From: Flavobacteriaceae bacterium PS02337
Lineage (GTDB): Bacteria; Bacteroidota; Bacteroidia; Flavobacteriales; Flavobacteriaceae
Direction: 5' to 3'
Length of the DNA: 64,000 nucleotides
NCBI GenBank assembly: GCA_029959285.1
Contig: JASCOE010000007.1
Coordinates: forward strand, 220,616 to 284,615
Shown: positions 16,323-25,067 of the stretch, piece after piece
Numbering within the stretch: position 1 is the first letter of the stretch
How the letters are laid out: each line of letters begins with the position of its first letter
The notes under the pieces: generated by a model
Seen by the model: only the letters and a program-made list of their open reading frames with translations
What the model was told of the DNA's origin: nothing
The model's database searches: none
Position numbers and translations under genes: made by a program

Positions 16323-18302
16323 TTATTTTTTGTATTTAACAGGAAATGTAATCCTAAGTCCAAATCCAACTTCAGGATATAATAACTGTACCTTTCCATC
16401 ATTTTCATTTACTATTGATTTTATTAACCACATACCCAATCCTGTTCCTTCTTCTTCACCTGTATATTGATTCCTTCTCGTAGTAAACAATGGTTCAAAA
16501 ATCTTTTCAGGTTCAGTAATGTCCTTTGAAAGTCCTGGTCCATTATCGTGATAATCTATAATTATCCCTTTGTTGTTTTGTGTGATTTTAAGATTAATTT
16601 GTCTTGGTCTATTAACTTTTGAGATTATAAATGCATCAATAGTATTAACTAGTAAATTGTTAAAAATACTATCCAAATCAATTTCAAATATCCTCATATG
16701 GACATCTTCAACCTCTGATAAGTCATAGTTAATTCCTTTTTCATTTAATACAGTAAGCCAATCATTTTTATAATTTGTAAAATATGACTTAAATGATAAT
16801 TGTCTTCTAGTTCTTTTGTCTTTTCGAGTTGCTCCAAGAGAAAAATTTAGCCAATTTTGTATTTTGACATCCTGAACTTTTATGCGTTCAATAAGTTTAA
16901 ATGGATTTTTCCTGTCTTCTATTTGATCATATTCATTTTCTTGGATTTTTGAAATTAAAAGGTTTTTTAAGCGATCAGTTCTAACAGCTAACATATCATT
17001 TAGCTTACTTAAATCGTGACTAAATGAAGCTAAAACGATACCGCTACTAGCCAATGCCCTTAACATTTTCTGTTCTTCCTTTAACTTTTCTATTTCTTCT
17101 TCTTTTCGATCTAATTCTCCTGCAAGAATTTCTTTTTCTTTCTCGGCTTCGGACTCTTTTGAGTTTTCGTTATCATCTTTAACCGCATTAGGGTTATTTG
17201 CTGAAGCTTCTTTCTTAGCTCTACTTTTTGCTAATATTTCATTTTTGAGTTTCTCTGCCTTTTCTCTATCTCTTTCTGGACCATACTTGATGTCATCATA
17301 GTCAGCCATTTCTCGGGCAATGTATGATCTGTCTTTTTCAAATTCTGCAATTATTTGAGTAATAAGTAGAACAAATATTCTAAATGTCTTATTTTCCTGT
17401 AAACCTTCACGACTTGACTTATCTTCGAAATCTACATTTGTTAATCTTGAAATATTAACCGCACCTGCGACATTATCAGGCTCTACTTTGTACCCACCTT
17501 CCTTTTTAGCAACACTAGCAGGACTTTGAGCTTTTCTGCTACCTAATCCTAACCAATCAAATGCTACATTATTAACCTCCCCATAAGGTCTTACCCTAAA
17601 ATTATCTCTTACCAGTTTAATCCCGCCAAATTTATTCAACCAATCTCTTCTATCATTAGACATAAAACTTTTATTAAAGAATTTTTTTGTGTCTAATGAA
17701 TTTGACTGTCTTTTTAGAAAATAAAAGGAGAAGCTAAAAATCCCAATATTTTTGAAAGTATTATCCTCATCAATATCTTTGAAACCTTTTAATAGTTCAG
17801 AAAAAGTACTGGTCTTTTCCCAATATCCCTTAACAAAATCATTTTTCTTGTAATTATCTTTTTGCATCCCTTCTCTTTCAAAGAAATCACTAGGTATAAG
17901 CTCAATATCATACTCATTTCTATATATTTTTATTGTAACATTTTGATCATCATCAGCAGTAGCAACTAATTTGTAATCAAAATCATCACAAACAGATCCT
18001 AATACTTCTCCATACTTATTAGTAAATAGCGAACTGAATAGAAAAATTTCGAATCCACCTGCTTCCTTCGGTGGTACTAAAACTTCTAAATCATTGAAAA
18101 CTTGCTCAACAAAAAAATCTTCCCACTCATCCCTTAAATCAGTTATTTTTAAAATAGTACCAAATTTAAAATCCTTCTCAGATTCTATTTTTGTTAAATC
18201 TATCTGTGGTAATCTATTTAAAAGCTCATCTTTAATGGATTTAGAAGTTAACCCTGTTAATTTTGCTCCTACTTTCTCCGCTGATAAAAATCCTAAAAGG
18301 TA
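16323..18302 (-). pseudogene. C-terminal part of a double-ATPase sensor protein, cut off by an insertion
   Basis: The open frame runs from 18302 down to 16323 (659 codons). An ATG at 17867 gives 514 residues, but the frame continues upstream without a stop through YLLGFLSAEKVGAKLTG and breaks only at a TGA at 18303-18305. It carries a segment typical of HSP90/MORC-like ATPases (FRVRPYGE, then DFEDKSSREGLQENKTF), a coiled coil, an H-box-like SFSHDLSKL, and a histidine-kinase ATPase domain with N box NNLLVNTIDAF, DNGPGL, FEPLFTT and EGTGLGMWLIKSIV. Its missing front half lies at 24292-25065. The intact protein would be about 920 residues with two Bergerat-fold ATPase domains. Confidence 0.85.
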
Positions 18303-18304
18303 TC

Positions 18305-18340
18305 AAAACCCCCGAAATCCTATGATTTTCGGGGGTTTTT
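18305..18340. terminator. Strong bidirectional hairpin at the left element edge
   Basis: Arms CCCCCGAAA (18309-18317) and TTTCGGGGG (18327-18335) are flanked by AAAA and TTTTT. It lies within 10 bases of the break in the ATPase frame and would stop transcription across the junction in both directions. Confidence 0.8.
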
Positions 18341-18395
18341 GCTTTTGCTGACATACCAAATTATTCATAAAATCTTATCGCTAAAGGGACTAAAT

Positions 18396-18431
18396 CGAGA
18401 CCCTAGAAAAAATCAGAAATCTAGGGTCTCG
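18396..18431. repeat. Perfect 12-bp inverted repeat before the integrase
   Basis: CGAGACCCTAGA at 18396-18407 pairs exactly with TCTAGGGTCTCG at 18420-18431. Outside the arms, ACTAAAT on the left and GCTAAAT on the right form a near direct repeat. There is no T run, so it is not a typical terminator. A position 130 bases upstream of a tyrosine integrase and 90 bases from the element edge suggests a recombinase arm or core site. The remainder of 18341-18558 holds no gene. Confidence 0.5.
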
Positions 18432-18558
18432 CTAAATCTCTTTAACCCTTGTAAACATTGAGGTTAACGATGTGAAAAAGTAGCTCGTTCACTTATTAAA
18501 CATCTTGTTTGGCTTGGGAATGGATTTTAATTTGAAGAATAATTAACCAGTCAGTAAA

Positions 18559-19803
18559 ATGAAAGCGAAAGTAAACCTGCATATCTATGCAAAATCCACC
18601 AAGGCGAATGCCAAAGGGCAATTTCCAATTTATGTTCGTCTAACCGTAGATGGAAACAGAACCGAATTCAGCACTAAAAAATTTATTGAACCTTCCCGAT
18701 GGTCGTCAGAAGCATCTAAGGTTAAAGGTACAACTGAAGAAGCCCGTTCAATAAATAGTTACCTTGATGTAATAAAATCTAAAGTATTGGATATACAAAT
18801 GGAGCTAATTCATAAAAATCAAAATCTAAGTATTGAGAATTTTAAAGAATTGCTTTTCGGCTCTGATGAAAAACAGCGAATGCTTGTACCCATCTTTCAA
18901 GATCACAATAACAAGATAAAGGAATTGGTCGGAAAAGAATATGCTCCCGGAACATTAGAACGTTACGCAACTTCTTTAAAGCATACTATAGAGTTTTTAG
19001 AGTGGAAATACAATGTAACTGATATTGAGATTTCCAAAATAAACCACGCATTCATTACTGACTATGAATTTTATTTGAGAAGCGTTAGAAACTGTTCAAA
19101 TAATACGGCAGTAAAGTATATTAAGAATTTTAGTAAGATTATCAAGATTTGTCTTGCTAATGATTGGTTGGAGAAAAACCCATTTGCAAATTATAAAGCA
19201 AAAGTGAAAGAAGTTGAACGTGTCTATTTAACCGAAGAAGAAATTCAAGAAATAATAAAAAAGGATTTAAAAAACGACAGGCTTTCACTTGTTCGGGATA
19301 TTTTCCTTTTTAGCTGTTTTACAGGCTTGGCTTACATAGATGTGAAGAACTTGACCAAATCCCACATAAGTATTGGGATTGATGGGGAAAAATGGATTTT
19401 TACACATCGTCAGAAAACCGAGAGTGCTTCAAAAATTCCAATTTTGCCAGTTACTCAAATGGTAATTGACAAATATGAAAATCATCCGCAATGTGTTGGG
19501 GAAGATAAATTGCTCCCTATCCTATCCAATCAAAAAATGAATGCCTACCTAAAAGAAATTGCAGGAGTTTGTGAGATAGAAAAAGAATTGACCTTTCACA
19601 TTGCCCGACACACTTTCGCCACGACTGTAACGCTAACTAATGGAGTTCCGATAGAAAGCGTGAGTAAAATGTTAGGTCATAAAAATCTAAGAACTACTCA
19701 ACATTATGCAAAGGTTTTGGATAGAAAAGTGAGTGAGGATATGGAAGTTCTCAAAGAGAAATTTAAAATAAGTCCAAATTATATTGAAGCAGTTAATAGA
19801 TAA
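18559..19803 (+). CDS. Tyrosine recombinase, Bacteroidota conjugative-transposon type
   Basis: 414 residues with three parts: an arm-binding domain (about 1-90), a SAM-like core-binding domain (about 100-210) and a catalytic domain. Visible catalytic motifs are HIARHTFAT (His and Arg), MLGHKNLRTTQHYAKV (His and nucleophile Tyr near residue 391) and an internal Lys in HRQKTES. The position usually holding the first Arg reads CFTGLAYIDVKNL, so that Arg is missing, as is known for the IntDOT family. It probably moved the element that splits the ATPase gene. Confidence 0.92.
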   Translation: MKAKVNLHIYAKSTKANAKGQFPIYVRLTVDGNRTEFSTKKFIEPSRWSSEASKVKGTTEEARSINSYLDVIKSKVLDIQMELIHKNQNLSIENFKELLFGSDEKQRMLVPIFQDHNNKIKELVGKEYAPGTLERYATSLKHTIEFLEWKYNVTDIEISKINHAFITDYEFYLRSVRNCSNNTAVKYIKNFSKIIKICLANDWLEKNPFANYKAKVKEVERVYLTEEEIQEIIKKDLKNDRLSLVRDIFLFSCFTGLAYIDVKNLTKSHISIGIDGEKWIFTHRQKTESASKIPILPVTQMVIDKYENHPQCVGEDKLLPILSNQKMNAYLKEIAGVCEIEKELTFHIARHTFATTVTLTNGVPIESVSKMLGHKNLRTTQHYAKVLDRKVSEDMEVLKEKFKISPNYIEAVNR

Positions 19804-19961
19804 TTAAATATCTTTTAAAATGACCGTTGAATTAGATTGTCTTTGAATTTTTAAGATAAATCGCCTATATCCACAATTTCATATCCCTGCTGAAGTCAAG
19901 TCTTAAAGTCGTATTTTGATGTATGTTTTCATTTGCAGGGTGTTGTTCTAGAATTAAGCGG

Positions 19962-20975
19962 TTATTGTCGTTTAATCGCTTTTTTGCTCCCTAAAGTACG
20001 GAGGTATTCTAAAATCAAATGCACGCCCTCATCATGCGACATAGAAGTTCCTATCTTTGGCATGTGAAGTTCGCCTTTCGCTGTTATTCTCATTGCTATT
20101 TTGCCTTGCTTTTGCCATATCCCCGTATTATTAAATGGTGTTTCAGCCCTCAAATCCATTTGAGCCATATAGGCAATTCCCTGTGGGTTATGGCAGTGTG
20201 CGCAGTTAATATTAAGATAAGCCCTTGCCTTTGCTTCAATTGTTGCAGATGGATCATTATAATCCGTCATAGACAATAGTTTTTCGTTAGGTAAAATCTG
20301 GAGTTTGTTATGTTGCTTTAAATATTCTAATTGGTTTACCAGTTCATGATTTCGATTTATATCCATATTCATATTTTTGATTTTTAGTCCAATGGGTAAG
20401 AGCTCATTATCCTGGCGATGACATACAATACAATCAGTTCTAGAGGGAATTACGTAGTTTGTTGCGCGTTTTTTACCATTTTTGTCGATAAACGTGATAG
20501 GTGTAGTTTTGCCGTTCTGTGATAAATATGCTTCATTTTGCAATTCGTTCCATATATAAACAGCGGCATTCCATTTAGCTTTATATTTTATTAATACACG
20601 TGTTTCCAGCACAGATTTGATAATCTTATTGTTCTTTAGGCGACTGCCATAATAAAATGTTTTAGCAATAATGGTTCCGTCCGGAAATTGTGGCAGTCCG
20701 TTTGTCTTGGCTATCATTTTTTGTCCGTGAGGTAAAATAACGATTCTCTTTTTTTCAGCATAATCCGTAAATAATGTGGATGCTATTTCTACTGTAATTG
20801 CTTCAGTATTGGGTTTCAAATTTAACATTGGACCCTCAAAAAAATGATATTCAGATAGCTTTTCCTTAAAAATGATATTATATTCAATTACCGAATTTGT
20901 CCGTCGGTTATTGAGCATTATTATCAAAAATGGAACTAATAGCATTATAAATACAACGATATAAGATTTTTTCAT
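19962..20975 (-). CDS. Exported c-type cytochrome-like protein (HNE_0200-like family)
   Basis: 337 residues with an N-terminal membrane anchor (VVFIMLLVPFLIIML). Two CxxCH haem-attachment motifs are present: CIVCH near residue 182 and CAHCH near residue 266, the second in the NINCAHCHNPQG context I associate with the conserved family TIGR03806. It is probably periplasmic. The gene opens leftward near the end of the integrase cargo. No electron-transfer partner other than the nearby DUF420 protein is visible. Confidence 0.7.
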   Translation of the reverse strand: MKKSYIVVFIMLLVPFLIIMLNNRRTNSVIEYNIIFKEKLSEYHFFEGPMLNLKPNTEAITVEIASTLFTDYAEKKRIVILPHGQKMIAKTNGLPQFPDGTIIAKTFYYGSRLKNNKIIKSVLETRVLIKYKAKWNAAVYIWNELQNEAYLSQNGKTTPITFIDKNGKKRATNYVIPSRTDCIVCHRQDNELLPIGLKIKNMNMDINRNHELVNQLEYLKQHNKLQILPNEKLLSMTDYNDPSATIEAKARAYLNINCAHCHNPQGIAYMAQMDLRAETPFNNTGIWQKQGKIAMRITAKGELHMPKIGTSMSHDEGVHLILEYLRTLGSKKAIKRQ

Positions 20976-21091
20976 ACTTGTGAAAATATTAGAATAATTT
21001 AATGATACTTGAAAGCCAAAGTTTCACAAAAAGGTATCGGTAATATCCCGTCATTTGTGCGAAACGCTTCGCCATGAAATAATCTCGTTAG

Positions 21092-21349
21092 GATGAAGAA
21101 AAAGTATGCTGGAATTTCAATATCATAGCTTTTCGTTCCGATAGAAAAATAACCTTCCCCTTAATCGATGAACAAGATTTTATAAAAGTCTCTCGTGTTG
21201 GGTTACATATAACTATCGCAGACTATTTCGTCACTATCTGCCACAAAAATGAAATAATCTCTGTTAACTGGAATATTGGATGGAAAGTCTTAAAGTTGTT
21301 GAATATCTGCCAATTGCTTTATATTATCTTAAAACAATGCTTCGGATAA
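21092..21349 (+). pseudogene. Possible decayed coding fragment
   Basis: In the 394-base gap 20976-21369 one frame is open for about 85 codons without an ATG, ending in TAA at 21347-21349. It reads plausibly as protein in the middle (ITFPLIDEQDFIKVSRVG, then VTICHKNEIISVNWN). I do not recognise it. It may be the end of a lost gene; chance is also possible in AT-rich DNA. Confidence 0.25.
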
Positions 21350-21369
21350 TTTGCTGCATTTTAATAGTT

Positions 21370-21909
21370 TTACTTATAGTAAGGTGAAATTAATAAATAT
21401 ACAATCACGCCAGTTAAGCTAACATAAAGCCAAATTGGCATTGACCAGCGGGTAATTTTTCTATGAAGTGCAACTTCCATATTTAAACCTCTGCCTATAG
21501 ATATAAGTGCCAGAGGAACCACTATTATGGCAAGTATGACATGTGTAATTAATATTACGTAGTATGCATATTTTACAAAACCCACACCTCCAAATTTTGT
21601 TGATGGCGTAGTAAAATGATACAATAAGTATGATAACAAAAAGACTGATGTAGACAAAAATGCGGCAAAGATAAAATTACGATGCCTTATGATTTTCTTT
21701 TGCTTGATAGCATAGAGTGCAAGTAAAAGAAATAAAAAGGTTGCCCCATTCATTATAGCATTCAATAGTGGCAAAAATGAGAAGTCATATTCTTGAAGAC
21801 TCTCTCTTTTGGGAAGAAAAAAGGATAATGTAATAAGCCCATTGATTCCCAAACCCAAAGCCCAAACCCATGGTTTGTAATTCCTGATAATTATTCTGTT
21901 GTATTCCAA
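21370..21909 (-). CDS. DUF420 membrane protein
   Basis: 179 residues with five predicted membrane helices. The NAIMNGATFLFLLLALY segment, the RHRNFIFAA loop and a conserved His in YLLYHFTTPSTKFGG match DUF420, a family linked to haem-copper oxidase biogenesis. It follows the next membrane gene by 43 bases on the same strand, so they form a pair controlled from the TetR divergent region. Confidence 0.8.
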   Translation of the reverse strand: MEYNRIIIRNYKPWVWALGLGINGLITLSFFLPKRESLQEYDFSFLPLLNAIMNGATFLFLLLALYAIKQKKIIRHRNFIFAAFLSTSVFLLSYLLYHFTTPSTKFGGVGFVKYAYYVILITHVILAIIVVPLALISIGRGLNMEVALHRKITRWSMPIWLYVSLTGVIVYLLISPYYK

Positions 21910-21952
21910 AATGAAGTTTTAAAAGTTATTAATTGTTTTTCTGTTAATTGAA

Positions 21953-22417
21953 TTAAAAAGGTCTAAAATTTGGTCTGCTCGCCAATGGAGAGAATGACCA
22001 AGGGATTGATGTTAGTATGATTATAAGCCCAACTGTAAACCATAGAGCCTCAGTCTTAAATTTTTCGACATCCATTTCCTTTCGTTTTGCCTTAGCAGAA
22101 CCAATAGAGATAACAATGATTGCTATAAACATCATAAAACTGTGTTCCATCCCAAAAAAGCGGATTTCCCTTTGATGAACAGCCTCGTTATAATTATGAA
22201 TGAAAAAGTTAGTGATTGGACTTATAAAATAAAGCCATAAACCTAAAATAAGTTGTATATGAGATATTGTTGCTGTCCAATGCCGTAACAAATTATCAAA
22301 TTTTGAAAAGTCACGTTTGAGAAACCAACCCCGATAAGCACAAAAAATTGACAGGAGCAGGCTTATAAGCACAAACCATCTATTTAGAGAATGTAATGCT
22401 AAAACGGTTGAATACAT
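21953..22417 (-). CDS. Four-helix membrane protein, cytochrome-b-like in annotation habit
   Basis: I choose the ATG at 22415-22417 (MYSTVLALHSLNRW, 154 residues). The longer frame to 22522 would add a polar stretch that runs across a TetR-type operator. Four hydrophobic helices with conserved-looking His residues (LALHSLNRW, LLRHWTATISHIQ, GMEHSFMM) suggest a haem or redox membrane protein. I recall similar flavobacterial proteins labelled cytochrome B without experimental support. It shares a transcript with the DUF420 gene. Confidence 0.65.
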   Translation of the reverse strand: MYSTVLALHSLNRWFVLISLLLSIFCAYRGWFLKRDFSKFDNLLRHWTATISHIQLILGLWLYFISPITNFFIHNYNEAVHQREIRFFGMEHSFMMFIAIIVISIGSAKAKRKEMDVEKFKTEALWFTVGLIIILTSIPWSFSPLASRPNFRPF

Positions 22418-22456
22418 AATAAACTGTAATTTGTGTGACAAAAATACATAAAAAAC

Positions 22457-22470
22457 ATACCAATCGGTAT
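22457..22470. promoter_or_regulatory. Palindromic operator in the TetR divergent region
   Basis: ATACCAATCGGTAT is a near-perfect palindrome (ATACC/GGTAT). It lies between the membrane pair and the divergent TetR gene, where such a regulator would control both. Confidence 0.5.
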
Positions 22471-22602
22471 CTTTACAATAATTTTCTAAAAACTCAATTA
22501 ATAAGCTTAACATTACCCACAACCATAGAATTTTTATAACCTACATAGAGCTTGTATGAGCGGGTTCAATTTTGTTCCTTTGCAAACTAAATATTGATCT
22601 AA

Positions 22603-23193
22603 ATGAAAAAAGCAGCGGCTACACGCTTAACTATTCTACAAAAAGCATTTGATTTAATTTATGCTAGAGGATATCAAACTACAAGTATCGATGATATCAT
22701 AGCCACAACACAAGTAACAAAAGGAGCATTTTATTACCATTTTAAAAATAAAGATGAAATGGGAATTGCCATAATTAACGAAATCGTAAAACCGATACTT
22801 ACGAATAGCTTAATCATACCTCTGCAAAATGAAAAAGATCCATTAAATGGTATTTATGCTTTAATAAATAATCTTTTATTAGATAATGATTTGCTAAAGG
22901 TAGAATATGGATGTCCTATTTCAAATTTTACACAAGAAATGAGTCCTTGGAATTCAGAGTTCAATAATGTATTAAGTAAATTGTCACAGGAATGGATAGA
23001 AAAAATGACCGCAACTATTGAAAATGGGAAAAACGAAGGATACATACGCAAAGAAGTAAATGCAAAACAAGTAACAATATTTATTATTTCCGGCTATTGG
23101 GGAGTTAGGAATTTCGGTAAAATAGAAAATAGTAATAGAGTATATTTTCACTATTTAAGGGAACTCAAACACTATCTTGAATCATTGAAATAA
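22603..23193 (+). CDS. TetR-family transcriptional regulator
   Basis: 196 residues. The N-terminal helix-turn-helix is typical (ILQKAFDLIYARGYQTTSI, then VTKGAFYYHFKNKDEM). The C-terminal ligand domain resembles TetR_C members with a GCPISNFTQEMS segment. It stands between the divergent membrane genes and the carbonic-anhydrase-like gene; palindromes on both sides are probable binding sites. Confidence 0.92.
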   Translation: MKKAAATRLTILQKAFDLIYARGYQTTSIDDIIATTQVTKGAFYYHFKNKDEMGIAIINEIVKPILTNSLIIPLQNEKDPLNGIYALINNLLLDNDLLKVEYGCPISNFTQEMSPWNSEFNNVLSKLSQEWIEKMTATIENGKNEGYIRKEVNAKQVTIFIISGYWGVRNFGKIENSNRVYFHYLRELKHYLESLK

Positions 23194-23206
23194 TTTTTTT
23201 ATTCAA

Positions 23207-23241
23207 AAACATACAATTTAGTATGTTTTTAAGTAACTTTG
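23207..23241 (+). promoter_or_regulatory. Operator and -7 element before the carbonic-anhydrase-like gene
   Basis: AAACATAC (23207-23214) and GTATGTTT (23221-23228) form a perfect inverted repeat, immediately followed by TAACTTTG (23234-23241), an exact Bacteroidota -7 element 25 bases before the start codon. An operator overlapping the promoter core fits repression by the adjacent TetR protein. Confidence 0.6.
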
Positions 23242-23266
23242 TCAATTAATTTTAAAAAATTTAAAA

Positions 23267-23845
23267 ATGACAAAATTTAGCGAATTCGAATTCAGAAATA
23301 TTCCTGGATTTGACCAAAACAATTTTCAAGGATTAGACCAAGCAATTCCAATGAAAACAATTGTTATCTATTGTTTCGATCCCCGAGCTTCGGAAATTCC
23401 GATGGCTGTAGCCAACTATTTAGGCGATGAAGTTTACCCCGGAGAAAATATTGTTGATGAAAACGGTGTTCGAATGGGTCACACCCGAACACTATTTACT
23501 ATGTCAAATGGAGGCGGTCGTGCACTTCAGTCGCTTCAAACAATAGCAACAATGGATTATCTATTCAATTATAAGAATATTGTTATAGTACATCATTCAT
23601 TTTGTGGTATGACTTCTTATACTCCTGAATTACTTATTGAAAAATTTCACGATCGTCATCATGTTGATATTTCAGGCATGTGGTCTCATGAAGATATGGC
23701 AATAGTTGATTACGAAAAGACCATTAAACATGATGTCGAACTACTTCGCAACAGTCCTATCGTACCAAAACATCTTAATCTCTATGGGTTTTTCTACGAA
23801 ATAAATTCAGGTCAATTGACTGAAGTCGTTCGTGATATTGCTTAA
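23267..23845 (+). CDS. Beta-carbonic-anhydrase-like protein
   Basis: 192 residues. The motif YCFDPRA (Cys-x-Asp-x-Arg) near residue 35 and HHSFCGM (His-x2-Cys) near residue 105 reproduce the zinc ligands and catalytic dyad of beta-carbonic anhydrases. The rest is divergent, so the substrate is uncertain. It is a single gene with its own promoter and terminator. Confidence 0.7.
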   Translation: MTKFSEFEFRNIPGFDQNNFQGLDQAIPMKTIVIYCFDPRASEIPMAVANYLGDEVYPGENIVDENGVRMGHTRTLFTMSNGGGRALQSLQTIATMDYLFNYKNIVIVHHSFCGMTSYTPELLIEKFHDRHHVDISGMWSHEDMAIVDYEKTIKHDVELLRNSPIVPKHLNLYGFFYEINSGQLTEVVRDIA

Positions 23846-23868
23846 GAGGAAAACGTATAATATTTTTA

Positions 23869-23901
23869 TGGAGCGATCTTGGAAATATTGGTCGCTCCAT
23901 T
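23869..23901 (+). terminator. Terminator after the carbonic-anhydrase-like gene
   Basis: Arms ATGGAGCGA and TCGCTCCAT enclose a 14-base loop and are followed by TTTG. It ends the single-gene transcript 24 bases past the stop. Confidence 0.7.
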
Positions 23902-23961
23902 TGTATTAATTATGGATTTGTCTCAATCACCATTTTGAACAATCCAAAAAATAATTCAAAT

Positions 23962-24372
23962 ATGATTTTAGATATAAAAGTGCCTGATAGCAGTATTGCG
24001 CTTCAGGCTGAGGAGTTTGCCCGCTCTGTATCCGATGATATGTTATTTAATCATGTCATGAGATGTTATTATTTTGGGGAACTACTTGCAAAGCAAGCGA
24101 ACATAAAGGTTGATAGAGAATTGATGTTTGTATCATCAGTTCTACATGATCTTGGTTTTACTGAAGCTGGGAAAGGAACAAATCGTTTTGAAATAGAGGG
24201 TGCTAATGCAGCCCGAAAATTTCTTTTGGAACGAGGTGTAGAAGAAAATCGGACATGGAAAGTATGGCATAATATTGCACTTCATGTGGGAGACCTCTTT
24301 ATCTATAGTTTTAAAATCACCTTCGAAGTCCTCCCAATTAACTACCCAATTGTATCCTGTGAAATTTGTTAA
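23962..24372 (+). pseudogene. HD-domain phosphohydrolase, truncated at the element edge
   Basis: The preferred start is the ATG at 23962 (MILDIKVPDSS); an upstream TTG at 23935 is possible. HD-domain signatures are present: His in FNHVMRCYYFGELL and the HD pair in SSVLHDLGFT. The family-like sequence ends near WHNIALH (about 24283). Beyond that the frame reads the reverse of the ATPase gene and is meaningless to its stop at 24372. The gene has therefore lost its 3' part at the insertion junction. Confidence 0.7.
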
Positions 24373-25065
24373 TTTACCCTCTATATCTGTGTCAGGTTTG
24401 TGAATTTCAGGATCAGGATTGAAAATTGTGGTCATTTCACATTTACTCCCTAATTTATCTAATGCAAACCTACCGATGCCTTTAGCTCCTGATTTTACTC
24501 TTCCTTGTCTAGTGAAAATGTTATTTGCTTTATTATCAGTACCTATAGTCATCCAGTGATCCCTAATAATATTCTGAGTCATACCTTCTCCAAAATCAAT
24601 AACATAGAGAGCTGCAAATTTTGATATCAGATTTTTAAATAGCTGTATTTTTTTTTCTTCAATTTCAATTTTTAAAGAATTTTGATCTTCATCACTTTCA
24701 CACTTTGTCGAAAGAGTTTCTTTTGATATACCCAGTTCTATAAGACCTGTAAAATTAGTTATATCAATTTCTTGGTTTAGAGTATAGTAACCTTCATCGC
24801 TATTAAAAATATAAATTGCTTCAAGAATTTCTTTAGAGACACCAAAGTTCATTAATCCCTGAAAGTGTTCTTCCTCTATTTCATTCAAAAAGGTAGAATA
24901 CTTGTTATCAAAATAGACAATACAAACTTTACTATCTGCATCATAACTATTTTTGACAAGTTCAATAATCGCTCCTTTTGAACTCGCAACATTTTCACGT
25001 CCAATTAGCCTTGCAGTTCTAGCTGAAACTTTAAATGGAATTATATCAGTATTGTTGTCTTCCAT
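24292..25065 (-). pseudogene. N-terminal part of the double-ATPase sensor protein
   Basis: The ATG at 25063-25065 (MEDNNTD) is preferred over a TTG at 25071. The roughly 258 residues hold a complete GHKL/HSP90-type ATP-binding core: IIELVKNSYDAD (N box), VIDFGEGMT (G1) and GAKGIGRFALDKLGS (G2 lid), as in MORC and other HSP90-like proteins. Native sequence ends at GDFKTIDKE. The following residues come from the inserted element. Joined to 18302-16323, it restores one protein of about 920 residues. The start lies 2 bases after the XRE gene stop. Confidence 0.82.
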
Positions 25066-25067
25066 TC

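Larger units (their letters stand above)
18303..24291 (+). mobile_element. About 6 kb integrase-bearing element inserted in the ATPase gene
   Basis: The left edge is placed where the ATPase reading frame ends (18302), followed at once by a strong hairpin. The right edge is placed where the truncated HD gene stops looking like its family and the ATPase frame resumes (about 24285-24297). Contents are a tyrosine integrase near the left end, a cytochrome c-like protein, two membrane proteins, a TetR regulator, a carbonic-anhydrase-like protein and a broken HD gene. I see no clear direct repeat at the two edges, so the ends may have been altered. Confidence 0.7.

Noticed and set aside
16323-17867. 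Treating the 514-residue ATPase as a complete histidine kinase starting at 17867
   Set aside because: The frame continues upstream without a stop for another 145 codons with protein-like sequence, and the expected N-terminal ATP site is found at 24292-25065.
17868-18351. A plus-strand 85-residue frame (18094-18351) as a separate gene
   Set aside because: It is the reverse of the ATPase coding sequence, which is open on the minus strand up to 18302, and it resembles no protein.
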